From NCBI RefSeq assembly GCF_001456955.1, contig NZ_KQ758468.1, positions 62,001 to 126,000 of the forward strand: a stretch of 64,000 bases of DNA, read 5' to 3'. Source of the stretch: Microbacterium enclense. Its GTDB lineage: Bacteria; Actinomycetota; Actinomycetes; Actinomycetales; Microbacteriaceae. The stretch's first letter is position 1. Every line of letters starts with the position of its first letter. Positions 28,668 to 37,445 of the stretch are shown here, one piece after another. Made by a program: the position numbers and the translations under genes. The notes below the pieces were generated by a model, which was given only the letters and a program-made list of their open reading frames with translations, had not been told where the DNA came from and made no database searches.

Positions 28668-29396
28668 ATGCGTTCGTTCTACCGAACACCTGAGGGTGTC
28701 GCCTCCCGACAGGGGCTCGCCGTCGCCCTCGCGACCAGCGCCTACGGGATCTCGTTCGGCGCGCTGGCGGTGGCATCCGGCCTCGACGTCTGGCAGACCT
28801 GCGTCCTGAGTCTGCTCATGTTCACCGGCGGCTCGCAGTTCGCCTTCGTCGGCGTCATCGCGGCGGGCGGTCTTGCCGCGGCACCCGCGGCCATCGCGTC
28901 GGCGGCGCTGCTCGGCGTGCGCAACGCCGCCTACGCGATGCGGATGGCGCCGGTGATCGCCGGCGGGTTCTGGCGGAAAGCTGCGGCGACGCAGTTCACC
29001 ATCGACGAGTCGGTCGCCGTGGGCCTCTCGCAGCACACCTCGCGCGCCCGTCGAGCAGGCTTCTGGGTCACGGGCGTCGCGATCTGGGTCGGCTGGAACC
29101 TGTCGACACTGGTCGGCGCACTGCTCGGCGACGTGCTCGGCGACCCGCGGGCCTACGGCCTCGACGCGGCGGCGGCCGCGGCGTTCCTGGCGTTGCTCTG
29201 GCCCCGCCTGCGGGGGCGTCAGCCGCTCGCGGTCGCGGCCGGCGCCGCTGTCGTCGCGGCGCTGCTCACGCCCGTGCTCATGCCCGGCATCCCGGTCATC
29301 GCCGCGGCCGGCGTCGCCGTCGCCGTCGGATTGTTCGATCCGCGTCGGCCCTCGCCCGCCGTTTCCGGCACGCTCGAAGAGAAGGGGATGCCATGA
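28668..29396 (+). CDS. azlC: Branched-chain amino acid permease, AzlC family
   Basis: A 242-residue membrane protein with about seven or eight hydrophobic segments; large subunit of the two-part AzlCD-type exporter for branched-chain amino acids or analogues. Family landmarks: GLAVALATSAYGISFGALAV, MFTGGSQFAFVGV and LLGVRNAAYAMRM. Starts at ATG 28659, 28662 and 28668 share the frame; 28668 is chosen since MRSFYRTPEG looks like the family N-terminus and a CACGAT box lies seven bases before it. Overlaps azlD by four bases. Confidence 0.88.
   Translation: MRSFYRTPEGVASRQGLAVALATSAYGISFGALAVASGLDVWQTCVLSLLMFTGGSQFAFVGVIAAGGLAAAPAAIASAALLGVRNAAYAMRMAPVIAGGFWRKAAATQFTIDESVAVGLSQHTSRARRAGFWVTGVAIWVGWNLSTLVGALLGDVLGDPRAYGLDAAAAAAFLALLWPRLRGRQPLAVAAGAAVVAALLTPVLMPGIPVIAAAGVAVAVGLFDPRRPSPAVSGTLEEKGMP
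28672..28687. promoter_or_regulatory. Candidate operator B at the start of azlC
   Basis: Arms GTTCG (28672-28676) and CGAAC (28683-28687) with six bases between. Shares CGTTCGTTC with operator A and overlaps the first azlC codons, where bound repressor would block a leaderless transcript. Confidence 0.45.
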
Positions 29397-29707
29397 CCCT
29401 GTGGAATGCGGTGCTGCTGGCGTCCGTCATCTGCGTCGCACTGAAGGCGGTGGGCTACCTGCTCCCCGCGCGGTGGCTCGAGGCCCCGCGCCCCGCGCGG
29501 ATCGCCGACCTGCTCACGGTCGCGCTCCTGGCGGCCCTCGTGGTGGTGCAGACGCTGGCCGCCGGCCCCGCGATCGTGGTCGATGCACGGGTGCCGGCGG
29601 TGGGCGTCGCAGCGCTGCTGCTCTGGGCGCGGGCGCCGTTCCTCGTCGTCGTCGCGGCGGCGGCCGTGACAGCTGCGCTGCTGCGGTCGTGGGGCTGGGC
29701 GGCGTGA
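29393..29707 (+). CDS. azlD: Branched-chain amino acid transport protein, AzlD family
   Basis: A 104-residue protein with four hydrophobic segments and no large loops; small subunit of the AzlCD exporter. LKAVGYLLPARWLEAPRPAR near the start is the family pattern. ATG 29393 overlaps the azlC stop by four bases, so the two are made together. Ends 49 bases before the next gene, which has its own promoter. Confidence 0.88.
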   Translation: MTLWNAVLLASVICVALKAVGYLLPARWLEAPRPARIADLLTVALLAALVVVQTLAAGPAIVVDARVPAVGVAALLLWARAPFLVVVAAAAVTAALLRSWGWAA

Positions 29708-29744
29708 ACGGAACCGCTCACAGCCCGGCCATCGCCGCCGCCCG

Positions 29745-29750
29745 TACACT
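29745..29750 (+). promoter_or_regulatory. -10 box TACACT of the 29757 gene
   Basis: Six bases before GTG 29757; no Shine-Dalgarno in between. Confidence 0.5.
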
Positions 29751-29756
29751 GACGCG

Positions 29757-30155
29757 GTGAGTTCTGGCATCCTGCGCGTGGTCGGCTGGGCCGTCGCCCT
29801 CTCGATCGGTGTGTTCTACGGCACGGCGGGTACGGTCGGTCAGGCGTATCTTCTCGGGCCGATCCCGGTCGGGCTCATCCTCGCCACCGTCGGTTGCGCG
29901 GCGCTCCTCATCGCGCTGAGGACGCTGACCGGCGACCGGGTGAACGCCCTCGCCGGCGGGCTCGGCATCACCGCGGCGACCTACCTGTTCTCGCAGGTCG
30001 GACCGGGCGGATCGGCGATCGTGGCGGCACCGACGGCGGGGACCGAGTGGATTCCGCTGGTGTGGACGGTGGTGGGTCCGGCGCTCATGGTGCTGGTGGC
30101 ACTGTGGCCGGATTTCTCGAAGATGAGCGCGGCTCAGCGACCCGCCGGATCATAG
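29757..30155 (+). CDS. Small four-segment membrane protein, DUF6113-like
   Basis: A 132-residue protein with four hydrophobic segments (about 5-27, 32-52, 60-85, 95-118) and short loops. The plan and words such as VGWAVALSIGVFYGTAGTVG and LGPIPVGLILATVG recall DUF6113 proteins that sit before fdxA and dapC in Microbacteriaceae; the DUF assignment is from memory. GTG 29757 is set by the -10 box. Function unknown. Confidence 0.65.
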   Translation: MSSGILRVVGWAVALSIGVFYGTAGTVGQAYLLGPIPVGLILATVGCAALLIALRTLTGDRVNALAGGLGITAATYLFSQVGPGGSAIVAAPTAGTEWIPLVWTVVGPALMVLVALWPDFSKMSAAQRPAGS

Positions 30156-30195
30156 GCCCGTGCCGCCGCGGCAGGGCCGGACGCCCCGGCGCGAT

Positions 30196-30201
30196 TAGAC
30201 T
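30196..30201 (+). promoter_or_regulatory. -10 box TAGACT of fdxA-dapC
   Basis: Six bases before GTG 30208. The spacer TGGGAGC contains GGAG but is too close to the start to act as a usual ribosome site. Confidence 0.5.
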
Positions 30202-30207
30202 GGGAGC

Positions 30208-30528
30208 GTGACTTACGTGATCGCCCTCCCGTGCGTCGATGTGAAGGACCGCGCCTGCATCGACGAGTGCCCCGTCGACTGCATCTACGAGGGTGAGCGC
30301 TCGCTCTACATCCACCCCGACGAATGCGTGGACTGCGGCGCCTGCGAGCCCGTCTGCCCCGTCGAGGCCATCTATTACGAAGACGACCTGCCCGAGGAGT
30401 GGGCCGACTACTACAAGGCGAACGTCGAATTCTTCGACGACATCGGCTCGCCCGGCGGCGCCGCCAAGGTCGGCGTGATCGCCAAGGACCACCCCGTCGT
30501 CGCAGAGCTCCCCCCGCAGAGCCACTGA
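30208..30528 (+). CDS. fdxA: Seven-iron ferredoxin FdxA
   Basis: A 106-residue electron carrier. The cysteine spacing (Cys9, 17, 21, 25, 40, 43, 46, 50) fits one [3Fe-4S] and one [4Fe-4S] centre as in mycobacterial FdxA. The helical tail [20 protein letters not shown] and [10 protein letters not shown] is standard for the family. It is placed three bases before dapC on one transcript, an arrangement common in actinobacteria with no clear mechanistic link. Confidence 0.95.
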   Translation: MTYVIALPCVDVKDRACIDECPVDCIYEGERSLYIHPDECVDCGACEPVCPVEAIYYEDDLPEEWADYYKANVEFFDDIGSPGGAAKVGVIAKDHPVVAELPPQSH

Positions 30529-30531
30529 CCC

Positions 30532-31635
30532 GTGGGCGTCGCCGATCTCGCCGACTACCCCTGGGATGCCGTCGCCCCCTACGCGGAGCGCGCGCGACGC
30601 CACCCCGCCGGCATCGTCGACCTGTCGATCGGCTCGCCGGTCGATCCGACGCCCGACGTCGTCGCCACCGCTCTGGCTGACGCGACCGATGCGCACGCGT
30701 ACCCTGCGACGGCCGGCACCCCCGCGCTGCGCGAGGCGATCGCCGCCTGGTACGCCCGTCGCCGCGGCGTACCCGGTCTGACCGCCGCGAACGTCCTGCC
30801 GACCGTCGGCTCGAAAGAGCTGGTGGCGCTCCTGCCGCTGCTCCTCGGCCTCGGCCCCGGCGACGCCGTCGTGCACCCCCGCGCGGCCTACCCCACCTAC
30901 GAAGTGGGCGCCCGTCTCGTCGGCGCGGAGCCCGTGGCATCCGACGATCCGGCCGAGTGGCCCGAGAGCACCAGGCTCGTGTGGGTCAACTCGCCCGGAA
31001 ACCCCGACGGTCGCGTGCTCTCGGTCGCAGAGATGACGGATGCCGTGACTCGCGCTCGCGAACTCGGAGCCGTCCTCGCGTCCGACGAGTGCTACGCCGA
31101 GCTCGGGTGGGACGCGCCCTGGGATGCGGAGCGGGTGCCCAGCGTGCTCGACCCGGCGGTCGTGGGCGACGACCTCACCGGTGTGCTGTCGGTGTACTCG
31201 CTGAGCAAGCAGTCCAACCTCGCGGGCTACCGCGCCGCGTTCCTGGCCGGTGACGAACAGCTCGTCGCGCGCCTGCTCACCGGGCGCAAGCACCTGGGGC
31301 TCATGCCGCCCGCACCGGTGCAGCGGGCGATGACCGTCGCCCTCGGCGACGACGCGCACGTGACGGCGCAGCGCGAGCGTTATGCCCGCCGCCGGGCGAT
31401 CCTCAAGCCCGCCGTCGAGGCCGCGGGTTTCACGATCGACCGGAGCGAAGCAGGGCTGTATCTGTGGGCGACCGAGGGGCGCGACGCGTGGGAGAGCGTG
31501 GGGCGCCTGGCCGACCTCGGCATCCTGGTCGGCCCCGGCCACTTCTACGGCACGCACTTCCCGAACCACGTGCGGTTCTCGCTGACCGCCACCGACGAGC
31601 GGATCGCGGCGGCGGCGGAGCGGCTGATGGCCTGA
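30532..31635 (+). CDS. dapC: Succinyldiaminopimelate transaminase DapC
   Basis: PLP enzyme of the fold-type I aminotransferases (367 residues) that transfers an amino group from glutamate to N-succinyl-2-amino-6-ketopimelate in the lysine/diaminopimelate route. Motifs: LSIGSPVDPTPD, NSPGNPDGRV, SDECYAELGWD and the Schiff-base region SLSKQSNLAGYR with Lys226. GTG 30532 is three bases after fdxA. dapD and dapE of the same route are nearby at 33650 and 34612. The absence of an arginine-rich substrate loop check leaves exact substrate to context. Confidence 0.92.
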   Translation: MGVADLADYPWDAVAPYAERARRHPAGIVDLSIGSPVDPTPDVVATALADATDAHAYPATAGTPALREAIAAWYARRRGVPGLTAANVLPTVGSKELVALLPLLLGLGPGDAVVHPRAAYPTYEVGARLVGAEPVASDDPAEWPESTRLVWVNSPGNPDGRVLSVAEMTDAVTRARELGAVLASDECYAELGWDAPWDAERVPSVLDPAVVGDDLTGVLSVYSLSKQSNLAGYRAAFLAGDEQLVARLLTGRKHLGLMPPAPVQRAMTVALGDDAHVTAQRERYARRRAILKPAVEAAGFTIDRSEAGLYLWATEGRDAWESVGRLADLGILVGPGHFYGTHFPNHVRFSLTATDERIAAAAERLMA

Positions 31636-31717
31636 CGTCGCGGGTGTCCGTCAGGAGGTTCCCTCCATTCGAAGGGGGCATCCTTTGGCGGTGTCATCTG
31701 TACGTCTTCGTGACTAC

Positions 31718-31723
31718 TAGGCT
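31718..31723 (+). promoter_or_regulatory. -10 box TAGGCT of gltA
   Basis: Lies 138 bases before GTG 31861 and eight bases before an in-frame ATG at 31732. It could serve a long leader or a leaderless, longer product. Confidence 0.45.
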
Positions 31724-31860
31724 GTAAAAGCATGCGCTCGGGCCACATCCGCGCGCGTGCCGACCCGGATGGCACACCCGTGGCATCCAACGGTCGAGTG
31801 CCGCGGGAGCATCAGACCCGCGATCGACCACACGGGCGACGAGAATCGCAAGGAGGCGCG

Positions 31861-33156
31861 GTGAGCGACGCGGGTACGCAGCAGGACAAGGCCACCCTCT
31901 CGGTGGGGGATAAGACCGCCGAATTCCCGATCCTGCGAGGTACCGACGGCGTGCCGAGCATCGACATCGCCTCGCTGACGAAGCAGACCGGGCACACGAC
32001 CCTCGACTACGGGTTCGTGAACACGGCGTCGACGAAGTCGGACATCACGTACATCGACGGCGATCAGGGCATCCTGCGTTACCGCGGGTACCCGATCGAG
32101 CAGCTCGCGAAGAACAGCACCTACCTCGAGGTGGCCTGGCTTCTCATCTACGGCGAGCTGCCCTCGGCATCCGAGCTGGCCTCGTTCGACGAGCGGATCC
32201 GCCGTCACACGTTGCTGCACGAAGACCTCAAGCGCTTCTTCTCGTCGCTGCCCCCGACCGCGCACCCCATGTCGGTGCTGTCGGCCGCGACCGCCGCGCT
32301 GTCGACGTACTACGAGGCCGAGTCCGACCCGCACAACCCCGAGCACGTCGAGCTCAACACCGTGCGCATGCTCGCCAAGCTCCCCGTGATCGCGGCCTAC
32401 GCGCACAAGAAGAGCATCGGGCAGGCGTTCCTCTACCCCGACAACTCCCTCGGCTTCGTCGACAACTTCCTGAAGCTCAACTTCGGCGTGCTGAGCGAGA
32501 TCTACCAGGTCAACCCGGTGATGACCAAGGCGCTCGACCTGCTGCTCATGCTGCACGCCGACCACGAGCAGAACGCGTCCACCTCGACCGTCCGCCTCGT
32601 CGGATCGACCGGTGCCAACCAGTTCGCGTCGATCTCCGCCGGCATCCAGGCCCTCTCCGGCCCCCTGCACGGCGGCGCGAACGAGGCCGTGCTGCAGATG
32701 CTCGGCCGCATCCGCGACTCGGGCGAGAGCGTCGAGCGCTTCGTGGAGCGGGTCAAGAACAAGGAGCAGGGCGTCAAGCTCATGGGCTTCGGCCACCGGG
32801 TCTACAAGAACTACGACCCGCGCGCGAAGCTCGTGAAAGAGTCGGCCGACGAGGTGCTCGATGCCCTGGGCGTCAGCGACCCGCTGCTCGACCTCGCCAA
32901 GGAGCTCGAGCAGATCGCGCTCGAAGACGACTACTTCAAGGAGCGTCGTCTGTACCCGAACGTCGACTTCTACACCGGCGTGATCTACAAGGCGATGGGC
33001 TTCCCGACGCGCATGTTCACCGTGCTGTTCGCGATCGGTCGTCTGCCCGGCTGGCTCGCCCAGTGGCGCGAGGCCATCACCGACCCGCAGACAAAGATCG
33101 GCCGCCCGCAGCAGCTCTACACGGGCGCCGCCGAGCGCAACTACCCCGGGGTCTGA
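31861..33156 (+). CDS. gltA: Citrate synthase (type II)
   Basis: Joins oxaloacetate and acetyl-CoA at entry to the citric acid cycle. It has 431 residues with the hexameric-type layout: N-terminal strands, DQGILRYRGYPIEQLA, and the catalytic residues in SGPLHGGANEAV (His), MGFGHRVYKNYDPRA (His) and NVDFYTGVIYKAMG (Asp). GTG 31861 is chosen for AAGGAGG at 31850-31856. The frame stays open up to ATG 31732, which follows a -10 box by eight bases, so a form with 43 extra residues is possible. Followed by a terminator and a repeat array. Confidence 0.97.
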   Translation: MSDAGTQQDKATLSVGDKTAEFPILRGTDGVPSIDIASLTKQTGHTTLDYGFVNTASTKSDITYIDGDQGILRYRGYPIEQLAKNSTYLEVAWLLIYGELPSASELASFDERIRRHTLLHEDLKRFFSSLPPTAHPMSVLSAATAALSTYYEAESDPHNPEHVELNTVRMLAKLPVIAAYAHKKSIGQAFLYPDNSLGFVDNFLKLNFGVLSEIYQVNPVMTKALDLLLMLHADHEQNASTSTVRLVGSTGANQFASISAGIQALSGPLHGGANEAVLQMLGRIRDSGESVERFVERVKNKEQGVKLMGFGHRVYKNYDPRAKLVKESADEVLDALGVSDPLLDLAKELEQIALEDDYFKERRLYPNVDFYTGVIYKAMGFPTRMFTVLFAIGRLPGWLAQWREAITDPQTKIGRPQQLYTGAAERNYPGV

Positions 33157-33166
33157 CCCCCGCACG

Positions 33167-33202
33167 GAACGCCTCGTCCCTCTCGCGAGGGGCGGGGCGT
33201 TC
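33167..33202 (+). terminator. Terminator after gltA
   Basis: GAACGCC (33167-33173) pairs with GGCGTTC (33196-33202), and the inner TCCCTC/GAGGGG pair lengthens the stem. 11 bases after the stop codon. Confidence 0.8.
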
Positions 33203-33226
33203 GCCTTGCGCGACGGCTTTCGTTCT

Positions 33227-33612
33227 CGAGAAACGCTTTCGCGGGTGAGACACGGCGCGTCGGGGCGTGTTTCGCTCGGGATGGCGTTTCTCGCGAGGGA
33301 CGGCCGGCCACCCCGCCCCGATGCAGAACGCGCCGACGTCGAGAAACGCTTCGGTGTGTGAGACACGGCGCGTCGGGTTGCGTCTCGTTCGGGATGGTGT
33401 TTCTCGCGGAAAGGGCCGGCCGCCCGGGCACCGAGAAACGCTCCGGCGTGTGAGACACGGCGCGTCGTGGCGTGTTTCGCTCACGTTGGTGTTTTTCGCG
33501 GAGGAGGGGCGGGCCACCCCAACACGGATTCGGGCACACCGGCGTCGAGAAACGCTCCGGCGTGTGAGACACGGCGCGTCGGGGCGTGTTTCGCTCGGGA
33601 TGGCGTTTCTCG
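33227..33612. repeat. Four 67-base hairpin repeats between gltA and dapD
   Basis: Copies at 33227-33293, 33340-33406, 33432-33498 and 33546-33612. Each begins CGAGAAACGC, ends GCGTTTCTCG or a close variant, and has an inner GTGAGACACGGCGCGTCG block that pairs with the GTGTTTCGCTC block, so each can fold into one long hairpin. Spacers are 46, 25 and 47 bases and unrelated in detail. No ORF fits. The rest of the 493-base gap 33157-33649 is the gltA terminator. Confidence 0.95.
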
Positions 33613-33649
33613 GGGAAGTGGCTCCGCAGCAGCTCGCCGCGGAGGAGGC

Positions 33650-34567
33650 TCAGGCGTGCAGCGCCTCGTTCAGCGTCACGCCGACGCCCGCCCGCGCGGA
33701 CGCCTCGACGGCGCCCGTGAGTGAGTTGCGACGGAACAGGATGCCGTTGCGGCCCGACAGCTCGCCGGCCTTGACCGTCTCGTCGCCGACCTTCACCTTG
33801 GTGCCGGCGGTCACGTAGAGGCCCGCCTCGACCACGCAGTCGTCGCCGAGCGAGATGCCGATGCCGGCGTTCGCACCCAGGAGGGTACGCGCTCCGATCG
33901 AGACGCGGTGCGTGCCGCCGCCCGAGAGGGTGCCCATGATCGACGCGCCGCCGCCGATGTCGGTGCCGTCGCCGATGACGACGCCCTGCGACACGCGACC
34001 CTCGATCATCGACGCGCCGAGGGTGCCCGCGTTGAAGTTGACGAAGCCCTCGTGCATGACGGTGGTGCCGGGGGAGAGGTGGGCGCCGAGGCGCACGCGC
34101 GACGCGTCGGCGATGCGCACCCCCGCGGGGAGGACGTAGTCAGTGAGGCGCGGGAACTTGTCGAGACCCTGCAACTCGATGCCGTGATGCTTCAGCTGCG
34201 GCAGAAGACGCGCCGCATCGTCAGGGTGAACGGGCCCGGCGTTCGTCCACGCGACATTGGGCAAGTGGCCGAAGATGCCGTCGAGGTTGATCTCGTTGGG
34301 ACGCACCAGCAGGTGCGACAACGCGTGCAGGCGCAGGTACGCGTCGACGGTGGAGGCGGGCGCGGCGTCGGCGTCGATCGTCAGCGACACCGTCTCGACG
34401 ACGACGCCGCGACGCTCATCGGGACCGGCGGAGGACTCGAGAGCCGCCTGCTCGGCTTCCAGATCGGCGGTGCCGAGCACCGGCTTCGGGAACCAGGCGT
34501 CGAGCGCCGTCCCGTCGGTCGTGCGGGTGGAGAGGCCGGCAGCGCTGATGCGTCGTTCGTTGCTCAC
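33650..34567 (-). CDS. dapD: Tetrahydrodipicolinate N-succinyltransferase DapD
   Basis: Transfers succinyl from succinyl-CoA to tetrahydrodipicolinate in the diaminopimelate route. The 305-residue length and the long N-terminal domain mark the actinobacterial type. The left-handed beta-helix region (about 150-280) shows hexapeptide-like repeats: [56 protein letters not shown] 34567 is preceded by GAAGGGT and by a TAGCCT box. Divergent from dapE. Confidence 0.95.
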   Translation of the reverse strand: MSNERRISAAGLSTRTTDGTALDAWFPKPVLGTADLEAEQAALESSAGPDERRGVVVETVSLTIDADAAPASTVDAYLRLHALSHLLVRPNEINLDGIFGHLPNVAWTNAGPVHPDDAARLLPQLKHHGIELQGLDKFPRLTDYVLPAGVRIADASRVRLGAHLSPGTTVMHEGFVNFNAGTLGASMIEGRVSQGVVIGDGTDIGGGASIMGTLSGGGTHRVSIGARTLLGANAGIGISLGDDCVVEAGLYVTAGTKVKVGDETVKAGELSGRNGILFRRNSLTGAVEASARAGVGVTLNEALHA

Positions 34568-34574
34568 ACCCTTC

Positions 34575-34580
34575 AGGCTA
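34575..34580 (-). promoter_or_regulatory. -10 box TAGCCT of dapD
   Basis: Minus strand, seven bases before GTG 34567. The dapE -10 candidate (AATGAT, 34600-34605) points the other way, so both promoters share 44 bases. Confidence 0.45.
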
Positions 34581-34611
34581 CCGGCGCGGGCGCGTGTGGA
34601 ATGATCGGGGC

Positions 34612-35688
34612 ATGCCCGCGCTCGACCTCACCTCCTCGTCCGTCGACCTCACCCGGGCGATCTGCGACATCCACAGCGAGTCCGACGACGAGACGCTTCT
34701 CGCGGATGCCATCGAGGCCGCCGTCTCTGCCTATGACCACCTCGAAGTCATCCGCGACGGCGACACCGTGGTGGCGCGCACGTCGCTGGGCCGCAGCCGA
34801 CGGGTGGTCATCGCGGGCCACATCGACACGGTTCCCATCAATCGCAATCTACCCGTCGAAGACCGCGAGATCGACGGGCAGAAGTTCCTCTGGGGCCGCG
34901 GCACGGTCGACATGAAGGCCGGTGTCGCCGTGCAGCTCAAGCTCGCCGCCGAGCTGACCGACCCCGCGGTCGACATCACCTGGATGTGGTACGACCACGA
35001 AGAGGTCGACTCGTCGCTGAACGGTCTCGGTCGGCTCTCGCGCAACCGCCCCGACCTGTTCGCGGGCGACTTCGCCATCCTGGGCGAACCCAGCAACGGC
35101 GAGGTCGAGGGCGGCTGCAACGGCACGCTCCGCGCGTTGATCCGCACCGACGGCGTCCGTGCGCACAGCGCGCGGTCGTGGATTGGTGAGAACGCCATTC
35201 ACAAGGCCGCGCCCATCCTCGCGCGCCTCGCCGAGTACCGTGCTCGAGAGATCGAGGTCGAGGGGCTCGTCTACCGCGAGGGGCTCAATGCCGTCCGCAT
35301 CACCGGCGGAGTGGCGGGCAACGTCATCCCGGATGCCTGCGAGGTCGAGGTGAATTACCGCTTCGCCCCGAGCCGTGATGCGGCCGGCGCCTCGCGGGTC
35401 GTCCACGACGTGTTCACCGGTTTCGAGATCGACATCGTCGACATCGCCGAGGGGGCGCGCCCCGGTCTCGACGCCCCGCTGGCGAAGGAATTCGTGGATG
35501 CCGTCGGCGCCACGCCCAAGCCGAAGTACGGCTGGACCGATGTGGCGCGCTTCTCGGCACTCGGCATCCCGGCCGTCAACTACGGCCCCGGCGACCCGCA
35601 CCTCGCGCACCACGACGAAGAGCGCGTGCCGATCTCGCAGATCGACGACGTCGAGCGCGGGCTCCGCGCCTGGCTGAGCGCGTCGTGA
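34612..35688 (+). CDS. dapE: Succinyl-diaminopimelate desuccinylase DapE
   Basis: Zinc-dependent M20-family amidohydrolase that removes succinate from succinyl-diaminopimelate. It has 358 residues. Metal and catalytic residues: His in AGHIDTVP, Asp in [10 protein letters not shown], Glu-Glu in DHEEVDSS, and the C-terminal His in [11 protein letters not shown]; the lid domain lies at about 175-285. ATG 34612 lies six bases after AATGAT and starts the family-like N-terminus; an upstream GTG is unlikely. Its stop overlaps the next gene by four bases. Confidence 0.95.
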   Translation: MPALDLTSSSVDLTRAICDIHSESDDETLLADAIEAAVSAYDHLEVIRDGDTVVARTSLGRSRRVVIAGHIDTVPINRNLPVEDREIDGQKFLWGRGTVDMKAGVAVQLKLAAELTDPAVDITWMWYDHEEVDSSLNGLGRLSRNRPDLFAGDFAILGEPSNGEVEGGCNGTLRALIRTDGVRAHSARSWIGENAIHKAAPILARLAEYRAREIEVEGLVYREGLNAVRITGGVAGNVIPDACEVEVNYRFAPSRDAAGASRVVHDVFTGFEIDIVDIAEGARPGLDAPLAKEFVDAVGATPKPKYGWTDVARFSALGIPAVNYGPGDPHLAHHDEERVPISQIDDVERGLRAWLSAS

Positions 35689-36905
35689 CCGCCCCCGCCA
35701 CCGCCTTCACCGTCGAGCGTGGCTGGACGCGACTGCCCGTCGCCGCGCGGATCGCCGTCGTCTACGTGATCGCGCGTGTCATCACGACCGCGTTCTTCCT
35801 CTTCGCCGCCGCGCTCTCGGCGGAGGGGTCGCGCTTCGGCGTGGCTCCCTCGCTGCCGGATCTCGCGATCGGGTGGGACGCGCAGTGGTACTGGACCGTG
35901 GCCGTCTCGGGCTACCCGTCGCAGCTGCCGCTCGCCGACGCGGGCCACGTGGCCGAGAACGCCTGGGCGTTCATGCCGCTCTACTCGTTCCTCTCCGCCG
36001 GAGTGGGCTTCTTCCTCGGGTCGTGGGGCGCGGGAGCCGTCGTGATCTCCCTCGTCTCGGGCTACGGCGCCTGCGTGGTGCTGCACGCCATGCTGCGCGA
36101 GCGCATCGGCACGGGCGCAGCGATGTGGGCCGTGGTCTTCTTCTCCTGCGGTCCGCTGGCGGCCCTCTTCCAGGTCGGCTACGCCGAGACGCTCTTCCTC
36201 TTCCTGCTCTTCCTGGCGATCCTGTGCGTGCAGCAGCGGCGGTGGGGATGGCTGTACCTGCTGGTGCCCGCGATGGGCTACACCCGCCCCGGCATTCTGG
36301 CGTTCGCGCTGTTCCTCGGCCTCTACGGCATCCATCGCTTCCTCCGGCGACGCCGAGAAGCACTGCCACGGCGCGACGTGGTGCACATCGTGGCCCTGGG
36401 CGCGCTGGCCACGCTCGTCGGATTCTCGTGGCAGTGGATCGCCGGCGCCGTGACCGGCAACCCGGGGGCCTACCTCGCCACCGAGCTGGCCTGGCGTCGC
36501 AATTGGCTCGGCGGCGAGACCGGCTTCGTCCCGGTCGACGGATTCGCCAAGGCCGCGGGGTTCTGGTTCACCCAGTGGGGCCTCGGGCCGGAGATGGGCT
36601 ACATCTCCCTCTTCCTCCTGGTGGTCGGGGTGGCGGCGGCGCTGTTGCTGCTGCCGCAGGTGAAGAAGCTCGGCATCGAGGTGCGCCTGTGGTCGGCGAG
36701 CTATCTCGTTTACCTGCTGCTGGTGTTCTTCCCGCAGTCGAGTGTCTTCCGTCTGCTCGTCCCGGTGTCACCGCTCTGGGGGGCGTTCGCCGTCGCGCGA
36801 TCGCTCCCGTGGCGCCTCGGTGTGCTCGCGCTTGCCCTCGTCGGGCAGTGGTGGTGGATCTACAACATGTACGCGTTGGGCAACACGTACTGGCAGATTC
36901 CCTGA
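35685..36905 (+). CDS. Membrane mannosyltransferase, PIG-V-like (GT-C fold)
   Basis: A 406-residue protein with 10-11 hydrophobic segments. After the first segment comes GWDAQWYWTVAVSGYP, the acidic external loop of PIG-V type (GPI mannosyltransferase II-like) enzymes, where the Asp is thought to be catalytic. Further landmarks are NAWAFMPLYS and QVGYAETLFL. In actinobacteria such proteins use polyprenyl-phosphate sugars for glycolipids or glycans outside the membrane; the acceptor is unknown. GTG 35685 overlaps the dapE stop, so it shares that transcript with no obvious shared function. Confidence 0.8.
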   Translation: MTAPATAFTVERGWTRLPVAARIAVVYVIARVITTAFFLFAAALSAEGSRFGVAPSLPDLAIGWDAQWYWTVAVSGYPSQLPLADAGHVAENAWAFMPLYSFLSAGVGFFLGSWGAGAVVISLVSGYGACVVLHAMLRERIGTGAAMWAVVFFSCGPLAALFQVGYAETLFLFLLFLAILCVQQRRWGWLYLLVPAMGYTRPGILAFALFLGLYGIHRFLRRRREALPRRDVVHIVALGALATLVGFSWQWIAGAVTGNPGAYLATELAWRRNWLGGETGFVPVDGFAKAAGFWFTQWGLGPEMGYISLFLLVVGVAAALLLLPQVKKLGIEVRLWSASYLVYLLLVFFPQSSVFRLLVPVSPLWGAFAVARSLPWRLGVLALALVGQWWWIYNMYALGNTYWQIP

Positions 36906-36957
36906 CCCGTGACCTCCGACTGGTCACCCGTGACGGCGGGTCGCGCCGACGACCGAC

Positions 36958-36963
36958 TAAACT
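36958..36963 (+). promoter_or_regulatory. -10 box TAAACT of the DUF3117 gene
   Basis: Lies 31 bases before ATG 36995, leaving a short leader with GAAGGGGG as ribosome site. Confidence 0.5.
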
Positions 36964-36994
36964 AGGTGACAGCAATCACGAGAAGGGGGCCGCG

Positions 36995-37165
36995 ATGGCA
37001 GCCATGAAGCCGCGTACCGGTGACGGACCGATGGAGGCCGTGAAGGAGGGTCGGTTGATCATCGTGCGGGTGCCGCTCGAAGGTGGGGGCCGACTCGTCG
37101 TCTCTGTCAACGACGCCGAAGCGAAGGAACTTTACGACGTCCTCGGTGGCGTCGTCACCGCCTGA
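36995..37165 (+). CDS. DUF3117 small conserved protein
   Basis: A 56-residue protein, nearly invariant across actinobacteria: it starts MAAMKPRTGDGPMEAVKEGR, continues with a beta hairpin (IIVRVPLEGGGRLVVSV) and ends in NDAEAKELYDVLGGV. No function is known. It has its own promoter and ribosome site, and a terminator follows within 16 bases, so it is a single-gene unit. Length and sequence are as in the family. Confidence 0.93.
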   Translation: MAAMKPRTGDGPMEAVKEGRLIIVRVPLEGGGRLVVSVNDAEAKELYDVLGGVVTA

Positions 37166-37180
37166 CGACCATCAACGTGC

Positions 37181-37210
37181 GAAGGCCGGCTCCGACAGGG
37201 GTCGGCCTTC
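37181..37210 (+). terminator. Terminator after the DUF3117 gene
   Basis: GAAGGCCG (37181-37188) pairs with CGGCCTTC (37203-37210), followed by CGTGTTTCC. Confidence 0.75.
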
Positions 37211-37256
37211 CGTGTTTCCGGACGATTCGCGGGCTCGTGCACGGTGGGGCGACCGG

Positions 37257-37353
37257 CGGGCTGCGTCGCCCCGAGGCGTCGGATCCTGCGCCGAGCGCGG
37301 GCGCGCGGGCTGCGTCACCCCGAGGCATAGGACCCTGCGCCGAGCGCGGGCGC
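37257..37353. repeat. Two 49-base direct repeats between convergent genes
   Basis: Copies start at 37257 and 37306 with CGGGCTGCGTC and share CCTGCGCCGAGCGCGGGCGC. A few base changes separate them. Confidence 0.85.
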
Positions 37354-37445
37354 CCACCACCGCGGCGCGGGCAGACTCAGCGTCGCCGGCGAAGACGGGC
37401 GCGCGGGCCCGGTCGAGCGAGCCGTGCAGGGGTGGTTCTTCGCGG

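Noticed and set aside
33227..33612. CRISPR array
   Set aside because: Repeats of 67 bases are too long, spacers vary from 25 to 47 bases, each repeat is itself a full hairpin, and no cas gene is near.
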